Shown here piece after piece: positions 9,795 to 18,765 of a stretch of DNA of 64,000 bases (position 1 is the first letter of the stretch; each line of letters opens with the position of its first letter). A program made the translations under genes and the position numbers. The DNA is from Posidonia oceanica. Lineage: Eukaryota; Streptophyta; Magnoliopsida; Alismatales; Posidoniaceae. The notes under the pieces are model-generated. The model was not told the origin of the DNA. It did not search any database and worked only from the letters and a program-made list of their open reading frames with translations. The stretch is taken from positions 46,572,001 to 46,636,000 of the forward strand of contig JAZBRS010000035.1 of NCBI GenBank assembly GCA_037176725.1, read 5' to 3'.

Positions 9795-12700
9795 TGTAGC
9801 GATCCCGATCGGAATCAGGCTCGCTATTAGCGGCGATTGGATCCGAGGAAGAGGCTCAACTCGAAAATACTTAAAATCGAGGAGAAAAAGGGAAAGATAA
9901 GACAAATCAGAGTCGCCACCATGTCTATTAATGGGAGACAAGAAAAACCGGGGGAAATGCGTGAATTAACACGCAAAACCAAGAAAGAAATGCAAAGCAA
10001 AGCAATGCAAAGGAAAACAAATGCAAATGAATGCAAATGAGATGACTCTAGCCTAGGATAGGGGCAATATGGTCATTGCGGGCCAGAAGACAGGGCAAGG
10101 ACTCCTGTTACGCGCGGGGAAGGTGTTAGGCACCCCCGACACGCCCGGGAATCGGTCTTTCTAGGCTTACGCTCGCATATGCAGGGAAATGCAGGATTGA
10201 ATGCCTATGTGCCTATGAATGCCTAAATGAATGCTCAAGGAGTGCTCTAAGTGGGAAAATGCAAGGCAGGGAAGTAAACGTGCTCTCTAAGTGCTCAGCT
10301 ACGCTGTCCGTGTTCCGAACCAGGCGAAACCTAGCTCGTGAGAACTCCAGGCAGTAAGCATCACAGCCCTATATGCAAATGCAGACGAGAAGGCAAAACA
10401 GCGTTAAAATCGTGCAATGCGATCGACATGCAAGAGAAAACGGCGTAAAACGCGCAAAACGAAGCGAGAAACGAGAATGCACGCAAATCGGTGCAAAAAG
10501 ACAAAACCGGTGCGCAAAACAAGCGAAAAAAGTAAGGCGGCACGCAAAACGAGACAATAAAACAGAATGGCACGCAAAACGGCGCAAAAAGAACGAAACC
10601 GGCACGCAAAACAAGCGAAAAACAAGACGGGCGCGAAACGAAGCAAGAAAGCAGAATGGCGCGCAAAACGGTGCAAAAAGAACGAAAACGGCAGGCAAAA
10701 TGAGCGAAAAAGCAAGGCGGCATGCAAAACGAGACAACAAAACAGAATGGCACGCAAAACGATGCAAAAAGACGATTACGGGCATGCGAAATGGTGCCAA
10801 AACAAGACGGGCGCGCAAAACGGCGCAAAAGCAAAGCTGGCACGCAAAACGGTGCCAAAACAGCGAAACAAAACCCCGGAAAAGCTATGCGAATGCTAAT
10901 GCAAAGAAAGAGATCAGAAGAAGCCAAAGAGAGGTAAGACAGCGCGTGTGTGAGAACAGACGCTGTTCGGGGCCACACAGAGCAGGTGTAAAGACCTGCA
11001 AAGGGGAGAGTGAGCAAACGGAGGGATTACCGCCTCTTTGTGACCGTTTCCCACTAAACCGCTCCACGGTGTGTCTCGCACGCTGCCCAAAGCTCGCGAT
11101 GCGATCGGATCGTGGAAAAGGGGGAAAAAGTCGCATTAAGTGGCAAATCCAGGGAAAACACAACGCAAAACACACGGGGAAACGCGAAACGGGGATTGGA
11201 ATTGATGGACAAGAAGAGGGGGGCCTATTCTACATGCTCAAAGAGACCGAAAGCGAAAACGAGGCAAACCGTGCAAATGGCATGCGAATGAATGCAATGC
11301 AAATGTTCAGGAGGGCATACCTGGAAATCCTGGGGTCTGATCTGAAATCTGCTCGGTCCGTGCTGAAGAACGCTTCGCTGCGGTCGCCTGGGCAGCTTGT
11401 TTGGGAAGATCCAACGGCCGGATTGAAAGATATCGCAGCTTCAGGGCGAAAAGGCCAGAATAGGAGAGAAGAACAGATCTAAGTGTTCAGGAGGTCCTAG
11501 GGGTGTGCAAAAGGGTCCTCCCAGGTGGATGGGAGCTGAGGGGGCTCTGGTGTGTGCAAAAGAAACTTAATGCAAAGCTACATGAATGCAAATGCATGCA
11601 AGATGCCACAAAAGACAAGGAGGAAGACTTTTTAGAAAAAAAAAAAAGGAGTTCAAATGCTATTTTAAAAAAGAAAAGGGGCTTAAATGCAAATTTTTGA
11701 AAAGGATGGGGCTTACAGCAGGGATTCTGAGAACAGGAGGTGGCAGAGGGTAGTTTTGCAAAAAATAGGCTTCAGAACACAGCTTTTTTAAAAGTTGGTA
11801 TGCATCAGAGGAGGTTTTGAAAGCGAAGGACAAGCAAAAAGCAATTTTTTAAAACATGAGGGGCTAAAATGCAATTTTTCCAGAAAACAGGGTCCTGGGG
11901 AGTCTGAGAATGCAAGTGGAGGGTCTATATGCAATTTTATAAGAATAGGAGCTAAGATGCAACTTTAGGGGCAAAACGGTCTTTTTACATGACTTTAAGA
12001 GGATGCAAGGACCTATATGTCATTTTTAAATCATGCAAGGGTCAAGTATGCAATTTTAGATGCAAAATGTGTTCTGAAATTACTGACCATGGACCGACAT
12101 GCAATTTTTGAAAATGCAAGGTTGAAAATGCAATGCAATAAGCTAAGATGCATGCAAAATGATCATTATGCATTTAAAATGGACCTAGATGCAAAAATGA
12201 AAAATCAGAGGGGCAAACATGCAATACAGTAAGCAAACAATCTAAATTAAGACCTAGGTTCTACATTACAATGGATCAGACAGCAAAAATGAAAAAAAAC
12301 AGGGATACAGAATGCAATGCAATAAGGCAAACTATGCATATTAAGATTACATGAACTACTGTAGGACCTGGATGCAAATATTGAAAGCATAAGGGCTGAA
12401 ACGAAATTTTTTACAACTAGCAAACACAGTAAGTGGACTTTCATGCAAATATTGAAAACTATAAACAGAACTTGCAATTTAACATGGTTTTAAATCAAAA
12501 TAACACAAGTCTTAACATGCTTTGGACCTAAACGCAATAATCAGAAACTTAAACGAAAGAAATGCAATACAAGGAAAATTTCATAAGTTAAAAAAAAATG
12601 AAAGGTGAAGAAGAGGAAGACTTACAGTGGAAGGGGGGGGGGGCTCGCCGGCGACTCTCCTGGACCGACGGAGGAGGGGCGACGCGAGGCGAGGAGGGTC

Positions 12701-15623
12701 TGGGAGGAAACGGCGGGGTGCGACGGAGGCGAGGAGGGGCACGGCGGTGCGTCGGCGGCGGCGGACACGCGTGGAGAAGCCGCTGTCCTTGTAGCTCCGG
12801 CGACCGGTGCCGGAGAAGAAGGTAACTCCGGCGAGTCTTTGCGGGCAGCACAGGTGACGAAACGCCTCGGGGAAAAGCCGAGGAGCAAGAGGGCGACGAG
12901 GGGAATCCGGGGGAAGTTTGCCTCGGCCCTTTCGCACGCCGGAACAGCCCACCCACCTGGGTGGCTTTCGGCCGGCCGGAGAAGAGTGGGGACGGCGGAG
13001 GACGGCGGCTGCTGCGTTGGGGAGCTCGGGGGGCGTTGCCGGAGGCCCGAGGAGGATGACGGAGGTCTCAGAAGGGTCTTCTACGGCCCATGGCAAGATC
13101 TGGTTCAGTGGAGGCTTTGCTGTGAAGGCCGAGGTGGGTGCGGCGTTGTGCGGCGTTCCAGGCCGAGGCAAGGGTACGGGCGGCTAGGTGGTTGCTTGGG
13201 GAGTGCGTGGGAGGAAACGGAAGTGGATTTCACTGAGTGTAGAGGAAGATATGGGTGCTTGAAGATTTTGGCAAAAATGAGGACCCAAGTGTTTGTAGTG
13301 GACTGTGAGGAGTGTGGAAGGTTTTAGGGCGCGATTTTGGGTGGCTTGGGAAGGTGGTTGCTTGGTGAGTCTGATGGCAAAGTTCTGGGATTTTAGGAGG
13401 CTCGTGGTGGTGGATTTGCAATGTGGAAGGTCGGCAAGATGGTGTTGGGTGCTGAAGAGTTTGGAGCTTGATTCCGGGAAGGTTTGAAGGTGTTTTTCAG
13501 TTCTGGAAGAAGGGTGAGAGAGCCGGGAACTTCGTCTTTGCAGGTGTATTGGCCGAACCCTTTTCTGATTCCAAAATCCCAAGTTTTGTTGCCTCAAAGT
13601 TGCTGGTTTCCAACAGTCAAAGGGAGGGCATGGGTCTCTGTTTTCTGCCACCATTGGCAGGGCATGGAGGGAATGGTCTTGGTCGTGGGTCGTGGGTGAT
13701 GGTGGGAGGTCAAGGTGGTGTCAGGGAGGTTTGAAAAAAAAAAGAAAACCAATGGGGGAGAGGTGTTGTCGTTTGCAGGTTGTGAGAGAGGAGGAGAGTG
13801 GAAGAAGAAGAAGAGATGGAGGGAAGAAGAAGAAGTTGGAGTTGGCCGGCTGTGGGTTGGGCCTTGAGCACAGTAAAAAAGAGAAAGAAAAGAAAATGAA
13901 GGGGAGGAAGAGAGGAATGAGAAGTGGGAAAGAAAATAAGGAAGAAGAAGAAAGGAAGAGAAAGGAAATAAAATTAGAAGAAGAAAAATAAATTAAAAAT
14001 AAGTAAAAATACTAGAAAAGTTGTGTTGTGAGTTAGGATTTTAATTAGATTTTTAGTGACTGTTTTTAGGTTAATTAGTGTGTTTTGGGCTTGATTAGGG
14101 TTTTAGGGTTTTGGTTTTGCTTTTAATTAGTTTTTACTTGACTAAGTGTTTGTTAAATCTTTTTAAATTGTTTTTTTTTTAAATTGTGTTTTTCTTGTTG
14201 AGCATTTTAGGATGTTGATTAGGATTTTTTAGGATTTATTTTTATATTAATCGGAATGGGTTTTGGGTTTTTAAGTCTTAGTCTTTTTAGGGTTTTTCTT
14301 TCTTAAGTCTTTTGGATTAGGTTTTTTAATTTTTATTTGCTGATTTTTCTTGATGTTTTTTAATTAGGTTTCTCTTGTTTGATTAAGAGTCTTCAAGTCC
14401 TTTTGATGTGTTCTTCATCTTTCTTAATTGAGTTCTCAAATTGTTTTCCTTAGGTTTGTTAAGTTAAGCTTTTTCTTTCATTAATTACTTATCTTAGTGT
14501 TCTTAATTGTTTCACTTCTTTTTTAGGGTTTATTTTTAATTCTTTTGGTAGGGTTTTTACTTTTGGTGGGTCTTGGTTTTGTTTTAGTTTTTTTCTAGAT
14601 TTTTCAGTATTTTATTTTGGTTTGTTTCGCATTTTTTAGTTTGCATGCTTGATTTTCTTTTTAGCTTGATTTAGTTAAGTTTAAGTTTTTTAATTGATTG
14701 CTTAATGTTTTTTAATTGTTTTCCTTAGAGTTCTGGTTTGTCTCTTTTATGTTTTGGAATTTTATGGATTTTTAGGGGTTTTTATGGGTTTTTGCAAAAG
14801 AAAGAAAAGGAAAAGAGAAGGAGGAAGAAAATGGAAAAAGGGAGAAATAAAAGGGAAAGAGATGAGTTGGAGGGAAATGATTTTTTAAAATTCAGAGAAA
14901 ATGCTAAAAATAAAATAAAAATAGGAATAAGATAGAGAAGGGATAGAAGCACAAAGGGGGCCCACAGCCAGGCCAGGGAAAGGGCAAGAAGGGGATGAAA
15001 AGGGAGATGATAATCAGGAGAGAGAGAGGAGAGAGAAAATGATAATCCTGGAGAGAGAAAAGGATAATTTGGGTGAATGGAGGTCTTAAAGGTCTCGGAA
15101 TGGGATGAAAATTGGCGAGCGGGTAGTCTAGGGCTTAAGGCATTAGGTCTGAGGTTTTGGTTTGATTCTAAGAAGGTTTTGGAGGGGTTTCAAGGTGTAG
15201 AAAAAGGGGAAATTCACCTAGGTTTTCTAGGGTTTTTGGGAATGGGTTAGGTTTAGAAATTTCTAGGTTCTAGAGTAGGTTTGTTGAGTGGGTGTTGGTG
15301 GATTTTCCTATGGATTTTGGTCAAGTTTTGAGCTCGGGAAGAGGGGTAAAGGCTTAGGTCAAGTTGGCTAGTTTTGAAGGGTAAAAAGGAGGGTTAGGGT
15401 TTGGTTTTGGCTTGGGTTTTGGATGGTTTCAGGGTTAGGTTTTGGGACGGTTCCAGGGTAAGGTTTTGGGGTTAGAAAATGGGTGTGGTTCTAGGTTTGG
15501 CTTTGAGGTTTGAGCTGGAGTTTTGATTTGGGAAGAAGGATGAAGAGAAATGTGCGATTTTGGGTTTTTCCTAGCCGCCAGAGAGATCCGCCGATTCAGC
15601 CTTGTCGAAATGGGGTGTCAACA
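9795..15623 (-). repeat. LTR1 (5,829 bp), shared by units A and B
   Basis: Both ends are fixed by comparison. The low-coordinate end (element 3' end, ...GCTACA) stands one base from the primer-binding site. The high-coordinate end (element 5' end, TGTTGACA) meets the polypurine tract at 15624. Contents from low to high coordinate: U5-like conserved block 10060-10200; repeats of about 30 bp at 10500-10870; block shared with the older LTR to 11500; ATGCAAT-rich degenerate repeats 11550-12560; GC-rich block 12630-13190 with an 11-G run; purine-rich stretch 13730-13990; T-rich stretch 14000-14790; G/T-rich sequence up to the end. No convincing gene. By eye it differs from LTR2 at about four sites. 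Confidence 0.94.
10500..10870. repeat. Tandem sub-repeats of about 30 bp inside LTR1
   Basis: Degenerate units of 29-32 bp start with GGCACGCAAAACGG or close variants. The best-preserved core GGCACGCAAAACGGTGCC is an interrupted palindrome (GGCAC/GTGCC). The repeats keep a basic, low-complexity ORF open on the + strand, which I do not regard as a gene. Confidence 0.82.
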
Positions 15624-15691
15624 GATGCCCCTCCCTGAGCGAGGTCAAGGGGACCGAGACCGCTGCTCAGGGTTGACAAGACACCCCATTT
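15608..15691. other. Potential hairpin across the interior-LTR junction, unit B
   Basis: AAATGGGGTGTC at 15608-15619, inside the LTR end, is the exact reverse complement of GACACCCCATTT at 15680-15691 in the interior. Within it CCCTGAGC (15633-15640) pairs with GCTCAGGG (15665-15672). The polypurine tract lies in the 5' half of this stem. The equivalent in unit C has one pair broken by A to T at 37567. Confidence 0.75.
15624..15636 (-). promoter_or_regulatory. Polypurine tract, unit B
   Basis: In element sense AGGGAGGGGCATC stands directly before the 3' LTR start TGTTGACA. This is the expected plus-strand primer site. It lies inside a potential long hairpin spanning the LTR border (15608-15691). 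Confidence 0.85.
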
Positions 15692-16194
15692 GACCGGAGG
15701 GCCAAAAGATTTGCTATTGGCGTGAGTTACTTATTCGGTGGATGCACCGAACATCGTAGCCCATTGCCGCAGTGCAAGATGCTGGGTGCAGTTGAATGAT
15801 GCTAAGTATGCAATGCATGCTGATGCGATGCAAAAATTAGTACAAAAGTTAGTGCAACTAGAAGAGATGCTGATGCCACGCAAGTGATGCTGATGATGTT
15901 AAATTAATACGCAATGCTAGCTGAGAAGGTGCGGAGATAATGCAAGAGAGAAGATAAAAGGACGCGATGTGGCGCAAGGATCTGGCAGGGAGGCCAAACT
16001 TACGCGACAAAGCGAGGGGAAACAGGGTGCAGCTTGTCCCCGTCTGGGGAACAAGCCAGCAGGAAAGAAAAGAGTGCGAGGGGAGAGAGGCCAACTCTCC
16101 TATCGCAGAAAGGGGGTGCGTGACTTTGTCTTCCTGGGACAAGGTCACGCCGAAAAGGAGAAAAAAAATGATAAGGTGACGGGCTTATCGTCCG

Positions 16195-17083
16195 GATAGT
16201 TTACGGTCCTATCAACCGGGAGTGACAGTTTACGGTCCTGTCAACCGGAGCAGTTGTGAGTGATAGTTACTGGATATCAGCCGTATAACATGGTTGTGGG
16301 TGATAGTTTAGGAGTATCAGCCTAACGACAGTTTACGGTCCTGTCAACCGGTGGATAGTTTACAGACCTATCAACTGGAGCAACAGTTTACGGTCCTGTC
16401 AACCGGAAACCACAAACCATGAGTGATAGTTACTGGATATCAGCCGTATAACGCAATGCCGGATAGTTTACAGTCTATCATCTGGAACGACAGTTTACGG
16501 TCCTGTCAACCAGCGGATAGTTTACAGACCTATCAACTGGAGGATAGTTTACAGTCCTATCAACTGGAAACGGCATTGCGAGGGACAGTTACTGGATGTC
16601 AGCCGTATAACATCATTGCGCGTGGTAGTTTACAGTCCTACCAACTGGTGGATAGTTTACAGACCTATCAACTGGAGCGACAGTTTACGGTCCTGTCAAC
16701 CGGCGGATAGTTTACAGACCTATCAACTGGAAACGCGCAATGATGAGGGATAGTTACTGGATATCAGCCGTATAATGCAATTGCTGGTGATAGTTTAGGA
16801 ATATCAGCCTAACGACAGTTTACGGTCCTGTCAACCGGCGGATAGTTTACAGACCTATCAACTGGAGGATAGTTTACAGACCTATCAACTGGAAACCGCA
16901 ATTGCAAGGGACAGTTACTAGATGTCAGCCGTATAACGTAATTGCACGCGATAGTTTACAGACCTATCAACTGGAGCGACAGTTTACGGTCCTGTCAACC
17001 GGCGGATAGTTTACAGACCTATCAACTGGAAAGGTGCAATTACGAGGGACAGTTACTGGATGTCAGCCGTATAACACAACTGC
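16195..17083 (-). repeat. Modular cloverleaf-like hairpin array, unit B
   Basis: Small hairpins of 19 nt with 5-bp stems and a 9-nt loop TTTAC-R-G-W-C occur in three main pairings: GATAG/CTATC, GACAG/CTGTC and GGTAG/CTACC. Three or four are grouped inside an outer stem to form a module. Modules and outer arms: M1 16289-16299/16410-16421 (one bulge); M2 16452-16461/16571-16580; M3 16611-16622/16734-16745; M4 16776-16784/16898-16906; M5 16937-16947/17034-17044. Each outer stem has its own sequence. Six linkers are exactly 30 nt and carry a GATA/TATC or GACA/TGTC hairpin followed by AGCCGTATAA. Arms at 16250-16258 and 17075-17083 are complementary and enclose all five modules. Confidence 0.88.
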
Positions 17084-17334
17084 GGGCCAACCATGGATCG
17101 GCTAGAAGATAGTTTAGGTTATCAGCCTGAGAGTGATTGATTGTTGATAGTTTCGGATATCAGCCTAGCACGAGTTTGTTTGATTGATGATTGATAGTTT
17201 CGGATATCAGCCTAGCACGAGTGATTGGTTGATGATAAGAGGGGACGAGATCATGATGAGAATGATAAGATATCGGACTTATCGGCCGGCAAAGAGGGGA
17301 TGAGGTAATGATGAGAAGTTAATCTAAAGAGGGG

Positions 17335-17500
17335 GATGGGATCATGATGAGAAATTAAACTAAAGAGGGGGATGAGATCATGATGAGAATTTAAGCTAAA
17401 GAAGGGGATGAGATCATGATGAGAATTTAAGCTAAAGAAGGGGATGAGATCATGATGAGAATTTAAGCTAAAGAGGGGGATGAGATCATGATGAGAAGGG
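17335..17500. repeat. 36-bp tandem repeats, unit B
   Basis: The word ATCATGATGA recurs at 17341, 17377, 17413, 17449 and 17485, a 36-bp period, with A/G-rich spacers. Each unit contains the palindrome ATCATGAT. The flanks at 17265-17290 and 17513-17590 hold GATAAG/CTTATC-type hairpins followed by GGCCGGCAAAGAGGGG. Confidence 0.88.
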
Positions 17501-17639
17501 TTGGTTGATAAGATATCGGACCTATCGGCCGGCAAAGAGGGGATGAGGGAATGATAAGAATGATAAGATATCGGACTTATCGGCCGGCAAAGAGGGGATG
17601 AGGGAATGATGAGAAGAAATCATCCCATGACGCCAGGAA

Positions 17640-18490
17640 CGTCATAGGGGAAAGAGGGAAAGAACGATACCAAGGGGCGATCAAAAGATGCCCCTAGTGT
17701 CGGGATGACACCAGGGGTTGGCCAGCGCGTCCATGGCATCAAAAGCAGAGAGTGATGACAAGAGTGTCGTGCTTGTCAGACGAGTAGTTTAGGGTACCAG
17801 CCCGCAAGGGATTCAGCTGAGGGCGATCAGCTGGGGACTCAGCTGAGGTGACCAGCCGAGAAGAGTGTCAGGTTGACGGACCTTTCGCCGAGCAGTTTGG
17901 GGTGCCAGCCCGCAAGGGATTTAGCTGAGGGCGATCAGCTGGGGACTCGACCGGGGATGACCAGCCGAGAAGAGTGTCAGGTTGACGGACCTTTCGCCGA
18001 GCAGTTTGGGGTGCCAGCCTGCAGAGGATTCAGCTGAGGGTGATCAGCTGGGGATGATACCGTAGGGCAGCCAAAAGATGCCCCTGGTATCAGGATGATA
18101 CCAGGGGATGTCCGTAGCGCCCCTGGCATCAGGATGCAAAGATAAATGAGCGAGTAGATGGATGATAGGTTGACGAACCCATCGCCGAGCAGTTTGGGGT
18201 GCCAGCCCGTAGGGGACTCAGCTGAGGGCGATCAGCTGGGGATGATGACAGGTTGACGGACCTTTCGCCGGGTAGTTTGGGGTGCCAGCCCGCAAGGGAC
18301 TCAGCTGGGGATGATCAGCTGAGGATGATGACAGGTTGACGGACCTTTCACCGGGCAGTTTGGGGTGCCAGCCCGCAAGGGACTCAGCTGGGGATGATCA
18401 GCTGAGGATGATGACAGGTTGACGGACCTTTCACCGGGCAGTTTGGGGTGCCAGCCCGCAGAGGACTCAGCTGGGGATGATCAGCTGAGG
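17640..18490 (-). repeat. Second hairpin-repeat block, unit B
   Basis: Degenerate repeats anchored on GGTTGACGGACC at 17871, 17980, 18168, 18251, 18334 and 18417 (the last three steps are 83 bp). Each holds GCAGTTTGGGGTGCCAGCCCGC and an inverted repeat such as CTCAGCTG/CAGCTGAG. Two larger hairpins lie inside: CCCCTAGTGTC/GACACCAGGGG at 17691-17717 and CCCCTGGTATC/GATACCAGGGG at 18081-18107. No coding potential seen. Confidence 0.82.
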
Positions 18491-18765
18491 ACGCCGGATG
18501 GCGTAGCTTGACGACGCGGGTCCGCAGATGTTCTGGACTCCGGATTGGGTGCTGAGGACTTTACTGCGTTGTGATGCCTGCAAGTCTGGTTAGAGGGCCC
18601 AAGATGGTGATGATAATGATATGCAATACAGCGAAGAAACTTGATGTGCAAGCAGAAAGCAGAAACAGTTTTTCATTGATAAAGCTTGGTAGGTACAATG
18701 CCTGTGGCAGGCCAGAAATGTACAGCATAGTCTGAAAGAAGACCATATGATGGTTGCACAAGGGC

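Larger units (their letters stand above)
1..15623 (-). mobile_element. Unit A: partial retrotransposon copy cut by the window edge
   Basis: LTR1 (9795-15623) serves as its 5' LTR, followed in element sense by the primer-binding site at 9776-9793, leader, and gag-pol from 8462 to beyond position 1. The last roughly 180 codons of gag-pol, the extra ORF, polypurine tract and 3' LTR lie left of the window. Position 1 corresponds to 21962 of unit B. It is the only unit whose visible gag-pol is uninterrupted. Confidence 0.93.
15637..18765 (-). other. 3' non-coding region of unit B, densely hairpin-forming
   Basis: No ORF supported. From the polypurine tract onward it contains short inverted repeats (TTCGGTG/CACCGAA near 15740; GCTTGT-CCCC/GGGG-ACAAGC near 16032; GCGTGAC/GTCACGC near 16118-16147), then the modular hairpin array 16195-17083, a tail with further GATA/TATC hairpins, 36-bp repeats 17335-17500, and a second hairpin-rich repeat block 17640-18490. 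The transcript would carry all of this downstream of the extra ORF. Confidence 0.85.

Noticed and set aside
10373..11482. 369-codon basic ORF on the + strand in each LTR
   Set aside because: Antisense to the element and built from the 30-bp sub-repeats (Lys/Arg/Gln low complexity). No domain recognised. The cousin LTR also stays open in this direction, but base composition explains it.
12581..13171. Pro/Arg-rich ORF of about 196 codons in the GC-rich LTR block (minus strand)
   Set aside because: Composition-driven, with its end varying with the length of the G run between LTRs. Partial amino-acid similarity to 59527-59841 follows nucleotide similarity. An untranslated exon ending at the GTAAGT donor is more plausible.
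14040..14120. TTAGGG/TTTAGGG-like words suggesting telomeric repeats
   Set aside because: Only scattered words in a T-rich LTR segment; no sustained 7-bp tandem array, and identical in all three LTRs.
16195..17083. CRISPR-like array of regularly spaced palindromic repeats
   Set aside because: Plant retrotransposon context, no cas genes, and the variable parts are complementary arms closing hairpin groups, not unrelated spacers.
18066..18090. Second polypurine tract (AGGGGCATC in element sense) inside the 3' region
   Set aside because: Shares AGGGGCATC with the true tract but is part of a hairpin arm and is not followed by an LTR start.
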